Part shown: positions 15,364 to 24,288 of the stretch, piece after piece | Numbering within the stretch: position 1 is the first letter of the stretch | Layout: each line of letters opens with the position of its first letter | Source: Clostridium_AI sp964409685 | GTDB lineage: Bacteria; Bacillota; Clostridia; Lachnospirales; Lachnospiraceae | Direction: 5' to 3' | Assembly (NCBI GenBank): GCA_964409685.1 | Contig: CAYPEJ010000010.1 | Coordinates: forward strand, 80,239-144,238 | DNA length: 64,000 bases | Made by a program: the position numbers and the translations under genes | Notes under the pieces: model-generated | The model's database searches: none | What the model was told of the DNA's origin: nothing | Seen by the model: only the letters and a program-made list of their open reading frames with translations

Positions 15364-18204
15364 TTATTCAAGCACATATTCGAAATCAGCATTGAATGTA
15401 CCTGTTCCCTGAATACCAAAGTTTGTGGAACTTCCAGCAGCGATAGAAGAGTTCCAAGACATTGGTGTGATGATGTAAGCATCATCTGTTTCTGTGTACT
15501 CTGCACACCAGATATTTGTAATAGTGAAATCAGCTTTTTTGATTGTTAAAGTCCAATTGCTGATTGTTTCGTCGGATGTATTGTTTACATAGAAGTTCGC
15601 TGTATATCCGCCAGTCCATGTGCTCGCAGATGTAGTTAATTCTAGTGCTTGTGCAGCAGCGGAAGTATTTTTAAGTGTTAATACTTGGTCGTTACCTTCG
15701 CTGAATACAAATGTAAGTTTTGTTGTAGCAGATGTTAAAGTTGCAAGGTAGTCTTTGGAGATTGTTACAACATTTCCATCCACTGTGTAGTCAACGCCTT
15801 CTACTAATGTGTAAGAACCATTTTGGATAGCGTTTATTGTGTTTCCGTTTAAAGTGATTGCTACGTCTAAGTCAGCTAAGTTAAGAGCATCAAAGTTAAG
15901 TACAGCATTTTCTAAGATGGAGTTTGGAATGGTTTCTGTTACTTTAATTGTAAGAGTAGAAGCCTTTCCTTGGTCAAATGTAAATGTAATGCTTGTATTT
16001 CCAACTGCTAATGTAGATAAGAAAGATTTGCTGATTGTAACAACTGTTCCATCCACTGTGTAATCTGTTCCTTCTACTAATGTGTAGTATTCATTTCCGA
16101 TAGAAACTAGTGTGTTTCCGAATAATGTCATGTTTACTACGATGTCTTCTTGTGCTCTCTTTTCAAATGCAGCAGTAGTAATGTCGATGACTGCACTTGG
16201 AGCTGTATAAACAACTTTTAATGCTAAAGATGTTTGTGTTCCATCTGCAAATGTAAATGTAATACTTGTAGAACCTACAGAAAGGTTTGCTAAGAACTCT
16301 TTGCTGATTGTGATTACATTTCCATCTACTGTGTAATCGGAATTTGTTAATGTTGTAGTTCCGCATGTGATAGAAGCGATTTCAAAATCAGATACATTTA
16401 CTGTTACTTTTACATCAGCTTGTCCTTCTGCATATTTGTTAAATGTAGCAGTAGAAGGAGATGTTTTGATTGTAGTTGTGCCATTTACAGGTGTTGTATC
16501 ACCGATAGCAATTGCTAATACAGGGTCTACGTTGTTGTCATAGTCAAATGTTAAACGGATTGTTTCGCCTGTTGTTTGTGTATTTAAATAGTTTTGTGTG
16601 ATAGTAATGATATCACCATTTACCATATAGTCACTACCAGCAACTAATGTTTCGTCGCCATTTTTGATTGCAACTAATGTATTTTCTTTTGCATCTGTTG
16701 TGATTGCTAGGTCAGCAGCGATAGCAGGGTTTTTGTCATAAACTGCAACAGTTGGGTTGATTTCTGCGCTTAGGGCAGATTCTGGTCCGTAGATACCAAC
16801 TTCAAAGATAGAGTTACCCCAATCCCAGTTCTTTCTGGACATGCAGTAGATTCTTACGTAACGACCAGAAGCGTCGATTTCTACTTCGTCTGTTTCACCA
16901 TCACAGCTGTAGGTTGTGTAAGCGTCTGTCCATGTTTCGTTGTCGTTGGATACTTGGATCTTGTATTGTGAAGCATAAGCAGCTTCCCAAACGATGATTA
17001 CTTTGTTGATTTCTGTTTCTTTTTCTAAGTCGATTGTTACCCAGCTTGGGTTTGTAACTTCAGAAGCCCATCTAGTTGTTAAGTTACCATCTGTGATGTA
17101 ACTTCCTGCATAAGCTTCGCTTTCTTTTGAAGATTCTGTAACAGATTTTCCTAATGCAAGGTTACCTGCTGGAAGTCCTTCGTCTGGAAGGTTTGGAGAA
17201 AGATTTGCCATCATAGAAGCAGGAATGACAGCAAGATTCTTAATGCTGTATTCGCTTGTTAAGCAAACTTCTGTACCATAGTCATTTAATGTGTCAAATG
17301 TTCCGTCGCTTGTCATATCAAGGAATGTCTGAGGGTTGTTACCAGGACCCCAAGACCAAGCAAGATAACCGATTTCTAATTTTGCACAATATTCCATGAT
17401 TGTTTCATAAGGAATTTTACCTGCTTCGGATTCTTCCCAGATGTGTCCGAATTCACCAACAACTAAAGGAAGTTCCATTTCATAAGATTCTGTTAACTCG
17501 TCGATTACTTCTTGAGCTGTATGACCATACATTTTTGGCCACCACATATGTACTGAGAATAAAAGGTTTTTGTCTGGATCCACTTCGATTAGGTCTGGAC
17601 CACAGCTTTGAAGAACGTCGATGCTTTGTCCCCATGTATGACCGTCGATCATGATAGGTGTATGGATACCAGCGGCACGGATTCTTGTGATTGCGTCTGT
17701 ATATCCTTCTGTAAATTGAGCATCTGTAACGCTTCCATTACCAACTTCATTACCAACATTTAAAATAAGGTATTCTTGGTGTTTAATTAAAACTTCTGCG
17801 ATATCTTCACGTACCCAGTAGTCAACTAGGGAAGGTAACTTATCCCATTCACCTGTTGCATCATGTACTTCGATAATAGGAATCATATGTTCCTTACGGC
17901 AGTTGGCGATAACAGTGTCAAGGTCTTTTGCAGAGTCTGTAATAGACCATACGATTCTGACACAGTTAGAACCAGTTTTTGCAATTTCCTTGAAGGAAGG
18001 ATCTCCGTCCTTGTCCATCCAAGTACACATTTTGTTCATACCATAAAGAATTACTCGTTCACCTTGGTTATCGTATAGGAATCTTCCTTCTACACGGAAA
18101 CCAGGATGTGTTTCGTCTGTTGCAGCAGATACGCTTAGGGTGGTAGGAGCGATCATGAAAAATAGTACTGCAACGAGAAGTGCTAAATAATAGCGTTTTT
18201 TCAT
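15364..18204 (-). CDS. Secreted GH5 (subfamily 8-like) beta-mannanase with F5/8C module, four X2 modules and CBM2
   Basis: 946 residues; ATG 18204 after AAAGGATG; signal peptide KKRYYLALLVAVLFFMIAPTTLSVSA. The catalytic domain (about 30-310) has GFRVEGRFLYDNQG, IIEVHDATG, NVGNEVGNG (acid/base Glu near 153), MIDGHTWGQ, FSVHMWW and VVGEFGH (nucleophile Glu near 250), AWSWGPGNN; this pattern matches GH5_8 endo-mannanases. Then a discoidin/CBM32-like module (about 350-470, ALGKSVTESS to FEVGIYG), four CBM_X2 modules of about 85 residues (each ending in FTF/LTF strands), and a CBM2 with MSWNSSIAAGSS. It would hydrolyse mannan outside the cell. An endoglucanase activity is the main alternative. Confidence -1.
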   Translation of the reverse strand: MKKRYYLALLVAVLFFMIAPTTLSVSAATDETHPGFRVEGRFLYDNQGERVILYGMNKMCTWMDKDGDPSFKEIAKTGSNCVRIVWSITDSAKDLDTVIANCRKEHMIPIIEVHDATGEWDKLPSLVDYWVREDIAEVLIKHQEYLILNVGNEVGNGSVTDAQFTEGYTDAITRIRAAGIHTPIMIDGHTWGQSIDVLQSCGPDLIEVDPDKNLLFSVHMWWPKMYGHTAQEVIDELTESYEMELPLVVGEFGHIWEESEAGKIPYETIMEYCAKLEIGYLAWSWGPGNNPQTFLDMTSDGTFDTLNDYGTEVCLTSEYSIKNLAVIPASMMANLSPNLPDEGLPAGNLALGKSVTESSKESEAYAGSYITDGNLTTRWASEVTNPSWVTIDLEKETEINKVIIVWEAAYASQYKIQVSNDNETWTDAYTTYSCDGETDEVEIDASGRYVRIYCMSRKNWDWGNSIFEVGIYGPESALSAEINPTVAVYDKNPAIAADLAITTDAKENTLVAIKNGDETLVAGSDYMVNGDIITITQNYLNTQTTGETIRLTFDYDNNVDPVLAIAIGDTTPVNGTTTIKTSPSTATFNKYAEGQADVKVTVNVSDFEIASITCGTTTLTNSDYTVDGNVITISKEFLANLSVGSTSITFTFADGTQTSLALKVVYTAPSAVIDITTAAFEKRAQEDIVVNMTLFGNTLVSIGNEYYTLVEGTDYTVDGTVVTISKSFLSTLAVGNTSITFTFDQGKASTLTIKVTETIPNSILENAVLNFDALNLADLDVAITLNGNTINAIQNGSYTLVEGVDYTVDGNVVTISKDYLATLTSATTKLTFVFSEGNDQVLTLKNTSAAAQALELTTSASTWTGGYTANFYVNNTSDETISNWTLTIKKADFTITNIWCAEYTETDDAYIITPMSWNSSIAAGSSTNFGIQGTGTFNADFEYVLE

Positions 18205-18381
18205 GTAACAATCATCCTTTCTTTGATTAAGTTTACTAATTTAGTCTTATTAAGTAAGCTATTAAGTAACTCTTTATCTTAATCTTAAGTTAGATGAATG
18301 GTATCGTTTGGCGTGGGGTTATGATTGTGATTGGAACGATAAAATTCAGATAACAAAAGCATTTAATAAGATAAATAGAGT

Positions 18382-18415
18382 AGGTGAGTGCGAGATTGAC
18401 CATTGGCACTCACCT
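18382..18415. other. Inverted repeat upstream of rdrA
   Basis: AGGTGAGTGC (18382-18391) and GCACTCACCT (18406-18415), perfect, 14-base loop. There is no proper T-run (TTGGATTTATT), so it is a weak terminator or a protein-binding site rather than a standard terminator. Confidence -1.
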
Positions 18416-18605
18416 TTGGATTTATTATAGTGTATTGTGTGGAAAATACAATTTTGTTTGTGTAAGATGTATGGAAATTGGACGTGAACAAATGGAATTA
18501 AGTAAAATTAAGTGTGGTAATGTAGACTATTGCAATTGTGGGTGTAGGAATAAACCAAAAAGTACCTGATTTTCATATCTATTAATACATTAATTTGCAA
18601 AGTTC

Positions 18606-18634
18606 GTGACAAGTGGGGAAAATTTTTGTATAAT
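18606..18634 (+). promoter_or_regulatory. Promoter for the rdrAB operon
   Basis: GTGACA (18606-18611), 17-base spacer, TATAAT (18629-18634), about 50 bases before the rdrA ATG at 18685. Confidence -1.
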
Positions 18635-18684
18635 TTTCTTTAGAAATCTACACGTAAGTTTATTAAATAATAAGGAGACAACAA

Positions 18685-21513
18685 ATGAGTGAAATTAAAA
18701 TTGGTGCTAGAGCACTTACTGATAAAGAATTATTATTAACCTTACCGACGTATAAGAAGATAGAAGAACAAATGGAGCAGATGAGAGATACCTCAAGAGG
18801 TTCCAATGATCGTTCCTTTCAGAAAACCAACAATATTGGTATATTAGGATGTAGAGGAGCTGGTAAAACCTCAATATTGCATACGCTACGAAAAAAGATA
18901 ATAGAAGAAAATAATGCAGATATTGTATTAGATATTATCATTCCTGAAAATATGTCTGAATCTAGCACTTTAATGGAAAATATCTTAGGACTTTTAAAGG
19001 TCAAAGTAGATGAAATTGAGAAATCTAACATTCAGAAGAGTGAATCTAACAACTGCATTAGGGATAATAGAAAATCCTTAACACAAAAATATAGTGACTT
19101 AATACGTACATATACCTATATACAGAAGGAATATCGTGATATTTTAATTAGCGAATTTACATCTGAAAATGAATATGTAAAAAAAAGCAAAGAAGTTTTT
19201 AACTCAGATTTTGAATTTCAAAAGAACTGGAAAAGTTTTTTAGAAGAAATACTGAACCCTTCAAGTATGTCTGGTGGCGAGGAAAACTCAAATAAACCTA
19301 TGCTTATTATATTTATTGATGATATCGATCTAAGTACACATCGTTGTACAGACGTTGTAAAAACCTTATTATCCTATCTTTCAAATAGTAATATTATAAC
19401 ATTTATTTCAGGTGATATTGATACGTTTGAAGAAGCACTTACATTAGACTTTTTAAGAAAAGAGAAGGCATTAGATGCGGTTGTATTTCAAAATAGATAT
19501 TACAATGGAAATAGTAATTTACTTGAAAGAAAACGCCAATTGTCATATGAATATTTAAAGAAAGTACTTCCACCGATGTATCGTCATCAAGTTAAAATAT
19601 GGAATCTTGAAGAACGAGCAAATTATATAATTGAAACCAGTGGATCCCCATTAAGTTTGAAGGATTTATTACTACAAAAGTTAAATCCCTATATTCCATC
19701 TTACACATTTGAATATGGAGAGGAGGAAAAAAGAGTACTACCATACTTTTTTCATATGTTTGATTCAACGTCTAGAGGGCTGAATAATGTATATGCCGTT
19801 TTACAGCAAATGTCATCCGATCATTCTAGTATATCGAAGGAAGATGCTTATAAAGAAAAGAAATTATTAATTGAAACCATAATATCGTCCAATCAGCTCT
19901 ATAATCAGAAACGTTCCCTCCTTTTGGAAAAGGTAATTCAATTAGGAGTAGATGAAGAAAAATCCCATATAGATTTTGACGCTTTGCTAGAATACTACAG
20001 ACAGGCGGAGAATAATATCAATATAAGAGCTGGAGAACTCAGAAAATATGAAGAAAAAGAAACGGGCGAAGTCAATGTCCTGAAATTAGAAAATTGGAGA
20101 AACGATTTGCGATTAGCAGTAATGAGAGATTATTTTTCCTTTTTTCTGGTAACCTACTTTTCAGCACAAATATTACTTTCTCCTGAAGATGAAGCATTTA
20201 CTTCTAAAGATTTTTGCGTTGCAAAAAATATAGCCTTTAATGCTCTTCTTTCAGAGTTGAATGGACATGTAAAAGATTACGATATATGTCCATATGAAAA
20301 TATGAACGTAGAAAAGGAGAAAGAAACAAATGATAAGTCCGATTGTAAATATAATATTTCTGACTCTAGGATAAAGAATTTTATTTCTGAATGTGATTTT
20401 GCATTTGGATTAGTATATATACATAATAATGTTATGCTTAAGGATTTAGATAATATCGGAGAGTTTGTAAAACAAATTTATTTGTTATATCGTGCACTAA
20501 GTGATTGTGGTAAATTAGTGTATTTAGATAATATTGGAAAACTTGAAAATGATCTAATAGAAATTGCTGTAATACTGAGTTTGTATCGTAAATATACAGA
20601 AATAAGGTTGCTTTTTCGAACAATGGTTAATAAGTTATTAGAAAACGAATTTTCTGATAATCCTTTAGAAAAGAAATCTTCAGAAGAAAAGGAATCTTCG
20701 GAAGAAAAGAACTCTTCAGAAGAAAAGGAATCTTTAGAAAAAAAGGAATCTTTAGAAAAAAAGAAATCTTTAGAAGAGCTTTCTGTATTAACACTGAATA
20801 CGATAGAACACTATTATTCAAACTTAGAAGAACCAAAAAAAGAGGATATCAACCAACTTTCAGACAAAGATTGGAGACATCGAATACAATATATGCAACG
20901 TATCACAGAAAAGAAATTATGGAAAGATGAAATTAGCCAAATCGTATATGATTTTTTAGAAAAAGAGTTATCCAAGTGCATTCAACAATGTATTGTGCAA
21001 GAGGCACGTTTAAACATTCAGATAGCCCCAAATTTTAATAAAGCATTCGAAAAATTTAAAGGGATTTACAAAGGCAGAAGAAACACAAAGGCAAATGTAT
21101 TACAAGAATATCTTATTTCATTTAAAAGTAAAATAGATGAATCTACACTATGTAATTACGATGATTTTATAGATGCCAAAGAAAAAATAAGAGCATTTGC
21201 GACAACTAATCGTGTATGGTATGGAAAGAATGAGGCTAGAAATATGTTGAATGCCATTTCACAATCACTGATTCATACAAATATAGATGAATTTCCACTT
21301 TTAAAACCACTTTTATATTATTATCGAGCTTACTATATGGAACAATATGATTTTGCAGGTATTCGCATGGTAGACGAGGGCTTAAGATTGTTCCGAGATG
21401 CAATTATGGAATTACTGAAGAAGAATGATGATGAACTTATGATGAACTATATGGATATATTAAGTGACGGTGAAGAAGAGTTATCTTTCGCAGATTTCGA
21501 AAAATTATTTTAG
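18685..21513 (+). CDS. rdrA: RADAR-type P-loop ATPase, RdrA-like
   Basis: 942 residues, ATG 18685 after AAGGAG. Walker A is GCRGAGKT (residues 55-62) and Walker B is LIIFIDDIDLS (about 206-214), within a KAP/AAA-like ATPase region; the rest is helical. Residues about 660-700 are a low-complexity run of EKKSSEE/EKESLEK units. Size, an N-terminal ATPase, and a following adenosine-deaminase-fold gene match RdrA of RADAR (phage restriction by an adenosine deaminase acting on RNA). Known of the family: RdrA assembles into a ring and works with RdrB to block phage through adenosine or ATP deamination. The gene has its own consensus promoter and ends 14 bases before the next frame. The call rests on the pair; RdrA alone diverges strongly. 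Confidence -1.
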   Translation: MSEIKIGARALTDKELLLTLPTYKKIEEQMEQMRDTSRGSNDRSFQKTNNIGILGCRGAGKTSILHTLRKKIIEENNADIVLDIIIPENMSESSTLMENILGLLKVKVDEIEKSNIQKSESNNCIRDNRKSLTQKYSDLIRTYTYIQKEYRDILISEFTSENEYVKKSKEVFNSDFEFQKNWKSFLEEILNPSSMSGGEENSNKPMLIIFIDDIDLSTHRCTDVVKTLLSYLSNSNIITFISGDIDTFEEALTLDFLRKEKALDAVVFQNRYYNGNSNLLERKRQLSYEYLKKVLPPMYRHQVKIWNLEERANYIIETSGSPLSLKDLLLQKLNPYIPSYTFEYGEEEKRVLPYFFHMFDSTSRGLNNVYAVLQQMSSDHSSISKEDAYKEKKLLIETIISSNQLYNQKRSLLLEKVIQLGVDEEKSHIDFDALLEYYRQAENNINIRAGELRKYEEKETGEVNVLKLENWRNDLRLAVMRDYFSFFLVTYFSAQILLSPEDEAFTSKDFCVAKNIAFNALLSELNGHVKDYDICPYENMNVEKEKETNDKSDCKYNISDSRIKNFISECDFAFGLVYIHNNVMLKDLDNIGEFVKQIYLLYRALSDCGKLVYLDNIGKLENDLIEIAVILSLYRKYTEIRLLFRTMVNKLLENEFSDNPLEKKSSEEKESSEEKNSSEEKESLEKKESLEKKKSLEELSVLTLNTIEHYYSNLEEPKKEDINQLSDKDWRHRIQYMQRITEKKLWKDEISQIVYDFLEKELSKCIQQCIVQEARLNIQIAPNFNKAFEKFKGIYKGRRNTKANVLQEYLISFKSKIDESTLCNYDDFIDAKEKIRAFATTNRVWYGKNEARNMLNAISQSLIHTNIDEFPLLKPLLYYYRAYYMEQYDFAGIRMVDEGLRLFRDAIMELLKKNDDELMMNYMDILSDGEEELSFADFEKLF
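20660..20785 (+). repeat. Low-complexity tandem repeat within rdrA
   Basis: Imperfect 12- to 18-base units of the form TCTTCAGAAGAAAAGGAA / TCTTTAGAAAAAAAG, coding alternating Ser/Glu/Lys. It makes a charged linker of about 40 residues between two helical parts and may vary in length by slippage. Confidence -1.
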
Positions 21514-21539
21514 AAAGAAAAACGAGGATGTGTCTACTC

Positions 21540-24149
21540 ATGATAAATAATTCGATTAACCGCTTTTTAGGAGTTATGTGCTATCCGTTTGTATCGACTA
21601 CTTTGATAGAAGATGATTTACTGGAGCAATTCTGTCATTGCAACAATCCAAGTACGCAAGAAGAATTGAAGAAAAAAATCATTCAAAATGTCATTCAATA
21701 TGTACAAGAGCACTACAACATTTACTCATACGATGAAATAAAAATGCTATTAGAAAAATTTTTCTTTTATGAAAAGCATTTTGATAGTGTTTTTGAATAT
21801 ACATATGACATTTTAAAACAGTTGTCTACCTCATTATTATCACAGCTTGACGGAAAACTGGTATATAAATATTGGATTAACGAATGTGATAATGATATAT
21901 TAGGTGGATTTGCTGAGAAGAATAAATTACTTTTATTTCACAGTTTCAATCGGCATATTCCGATGGATTTATTAGCTATTATATATCTGGTAGAAAACAA
22001 CACAAACGATATCCGACAATTAAACAATTTTTATGGACAAATTACGGTTGCTGATTTACAACTTAATCAGCAACTGGAATTCGGGGTTGCTGAAAATCAT
22101 ATGCATAGTGGCGCATCAATGCCTTTTCTCAGTATGTGGAACTTAATTATGTCACCATTAACGAAAAGAAAAGAAGCGTCTTTTAGACAATTAATATGGA
22201 AAGACACACTTTATATTCAAAGTGACAAAATGTATCAACTAATTCTGACTGCTGGAATACTACGTACTGTTATCGCATTGAAATTGAAACGAGGCGAAGA
22301 GGTACTAAGCAATAACATAACAGACTTTATTTCCTCCTTTGAGTCACATGACGAAAATAAGCAACTCACCTATCAGAACGCCAAAAATACCAAAGAAATA
22401 TTCGCATATTTCGTAAGTCTATGGGCAGAGTTATCCGAATATGTATCTATAGAAGAAAACATGATGAGTATACTATTTGATGTACCTAGAAATTTAAAGA
22501 CATCCGAGGAAAATATTTTCTTATACTATACAGTACAATACCTTCAGAGCAATATAAACTCACCGATTGCCAATTTATTTTTACAGTATCTTCGTATTAA
22601 AAATACATTTTTTAAATTGCTTGTGCAGCAGAAGACCACCAAAGGACTAGACTATTTTCAATCACAGTTTTACTCCCATAATTCTAAAATGGTGAATTTT
22701 ATCGACCATGATTTCTGGGAAATGATTATACGAGAGCAGTTCCAAAATCGAAATTTAAAGAAAATAGAATTTCGCATGAGTGTAGGTACAAGAGAATCCA
22801 GTTTTCGAAAGAATATAAAGAGTTTCTTAGAAAGCTATTTGAACATAATTAAATCAGACTACTGTGTGATGGAAGATAACAAATATAAAGTTGTACAAAG
22901 CTTTCCAAGAGTTGGCATTGTATTTTCACTATTAAAAAGAGCAGATGTAAATCCACAAGAGAAATGCTATAGAGATGGTTTTGTAAATGCAGAAAAACTA
23001 CAATTTAAAATCCTTCAAAATCAATATAAGGAGCAAATCGAGTTTATTAAAAATCTCCGCAATGAAAATAGTGAAATGAGCAAATACCTCGTTGGAATTG
23101 ATGCTGCAAGCTTAGAAAACGAAACACCTGTATGGGTGTTTGCACCGATATACGAATTTGCACGAGATAGTATGTTTGACCCATTGATTGTGGGACATTC
23201 CTTTTACCAAAGCTTGAATTTTACGTTTCATGCTGGTGAAGATTTCCGACATATTCTGTCTGGAATAAGAAGAATTGACGAAGCTGTGACACATCTAAAA
23301 TTTCATGCAGGGGATCGTATTGGACATGGAATTGCACTTGGTTTAGATGTACAAAAATGGTTCGAGGAGAATCCTGTTGTTATTTTGCCTCGGATTGAAC
23401 TATTAGAAAACTTCCTTTGGGTTTATCTTACGTTAAGCAGTGTCAAGGAAGATATGAACAGCACAATTATGTCTTATATCGAAAAACGGATTTATGAATT
23501 AACCAAAGAGATATATGAATCCACTGCTGGCATAAAGACGGAAGTCTTAATTGATGCATATCTAAATATGTTTCACATTAAAAATTCACTAAGTTGTGAG
23601 GACGATTATGTAAAAAATATTTTTTGTAAGTATCTTAAAAAAGAAAAAGAAGAAGAAATCGTATGGAATGTCGAGAAATTGTGCATTGCACGAAACTGCA
23701 ACTACTATACGAAACGTATGAATGAACCTGTTCATTTAAAAGTAACAGAACAAGAGCTAGAAATTACAGAACAATTACAAAAAATTGTACGACGAAAATT
23801 AAGCCAAATGGGCATCGTTTTAGAAATAAATCCTTCCTCAAATGTTTCGATTTCTAGCATGGATTCCTTATATGAAAATCAAATTTATAGTATTAATAGC
23901 TTTTTACAAGAGGACAGTAATGTAATGGTTTGTATCAACTCGGATGATCCATCGGTGTTTAACACAAATGTATCCAATGAATTGGCTTACATCTTCAATG
24001 CACTGCTGCAAAAAGGGGTAAGTAAAGAAGATGCGATGCGTTGGATAGAAAAACTTCGAATAAATGGCATTAATAGTTCCTTTATTCGACGTAACGATTC
24101 TGATCAACAAGTCTTAGAAGCATTGATTCGATTGGTGGGAAGTTTGTAA
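21540..24149 (+). CDS. rdrB: RADAR-type adenosine deaminase, RdrB-like
   Basis: 869 residues from ATG 21540; an in-frame ATG at 21528 touches the GAGG at 21524-21527 and is too close to use it. All metal-binding and catalytic motifs of the adenosine deaminase fold are present in order: ENHMHSGAS (HxH, near 187), FHAGEDFRHI (HAGE, near 563), DRIGHGIALG (His, near 596), EINPSSNVSI (near 763) and NSDDPSVF (near 800). The gap of about 375 residues between HxH and HAGE is far larger than in housekeeping deaminases (about 340 residues in all), as expected for RdrB. Known: RdrB forms large shells and deaminates adenosine in RNA or as ATP when phage infects. It lies 14-26 bases after rdrA. The last codons form half of a perfect inverted repeat (24134-24180). 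Confidence -1.
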   Translation: MINNSINRFLGVMCYPFVSTTLIEDDLLEQFCHCNNPSTQEELKKKIIQNVIQYVQEHYNIYSYDEIKMLLEKFFFYEKHFDSVFEYTYDILKQLSTSLLSQLDGKLVYKYWINECDNDILGGFAEKNKLLLFHSFNRHIPMDLLAIIYLVENNTNDIRQLNNFYGQITVADLQLNQQLEFGVAENHMHSGASMPFLSMWNLIMSPLTKRKEASFRQLIWKDTLYIQSDKMYQLILTAGILRTVIALKLKRGEEVLSNNITDFISSFESHDENKQLTYQNAKNTKEIFAYFVSLWAELSEYVSIEENMMSILFDVPRNLKTSEENIFLYYTVQYLQSNINSPIANLFLQYLRIKNTFFKLLVQQKTTKGLDYFQSQFYSHNSKMVNFIDHDFWEMIIREQFQNRNLKKIEFRMSVGTRESSFRKNIKSFLESYLNIIKSDYCVMEDNKYKVVQSFPRVGIVFSLLKRADVNPQEKCYRDGFVNAEKLQFKILQNQYKEQIEFIKNLRNENSEMSKYLVGIDAASLENETPVWVFAPIYEFARDSMFDPLIVGHSFYQSLNFTFHAGEDFRHILSGIRRIDEAVTHLKFHAGDRIGHGIALGLDVQKWFEENPVVILPRIELLENFLWVYLTLSSVKEDMNSTIMSYIEKRIYELTKEIYESTAGIKTEVLIDAYLNMFHIKNSLSCEDDYVKNIFCKYLKKEKEEEIVWNVEKLCIARNCNYYTKRMNEPVHLKVTEQELEITEQLQKIVRRKLSQMGIVLEINPSSNVSISSMDSLYENQIYSINSFLQEDSNVMVCINSDDPSVFNTNVSNELAYIFNALLQKGVSKEDAMRWIEKLRINGINSSFIRRNDSDQQVLEALIRLVGSL

Positions 24150-24180
24150 TAGGGATATGAGCTATTACAAACTTCCCACC
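24134..24180. repeat. Perfect 19-base inverted repeat at the end of rdrB
   Basis: GGTGGGAAGTTTGTAATAG (24134-24152) and CTATTACAAACTTCCCACC (24162-24180), loop of 9. The left arm includes the last codons and stop of rdrB. It is followed by AAAAAA rather than a T-run, so it is not a standard terminator on the plus strand. It could still stabilise the mRNA end or mark an insertion boundary. Confidence -1.
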
Positions 24181-24189
24181 AAAAAAGAA

Positions 24190-24219
24190 TTGACGATAAT
24201 TTACCACATGATATATAGT
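24190..24219 (+). promoter_or_regulatory. Candidate promoter for the NRPS gene
   Basis: TTGACG (24190-24195) followed by TATATAGT at 24212-24219; spacing 16 to TATATA or 18 to TATAGT. It lies about 70 bases before the chosen NRPS start. Confidence -1.
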
Positions 24220-24288
24220 TGCTATATAATAACATTTATTTTCAAGGCAGAATTACATCATGTTTACATGAAAGAAAGGAGCTATCAA

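Larger units (their letters stand above)
18205..18684. other. Intergenic region between mannanase and rdrA
   Basis: 480 bases between divergent genes. It holds the rdrA promoter (18606-18634) and a perfect 10-base inverted repeat (18382-18415). A 61-codon open frame at 18384-18569 has no ribosome site and no family features, so I treat it as non-coding. The DNA is very AT-rich; nothing else is recognised. Confidence -1.

Noticed and set aside
18384..18569. 61-codon open frame upstream of rdrA with Cys-rich end
   Set aside because: No ribosome site, no family resemblance, and the start lies in the inverted repeat at 18382-18415.
21540..24149. Housekeeping adenosine deaminase
   Set aside because: The protein is more than twice the usual length with a huge insertion between metal motifs and is in an operon with a large ATPase.
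24157..24288. 44-codon extension of the NRPS to an earlier ATG
   Set aside because: The ATG lies in the loop of the inverted repeat, the candidate promoter is downstream of it, and the MQYYSTIKEL start has a proper AAAGGAG.
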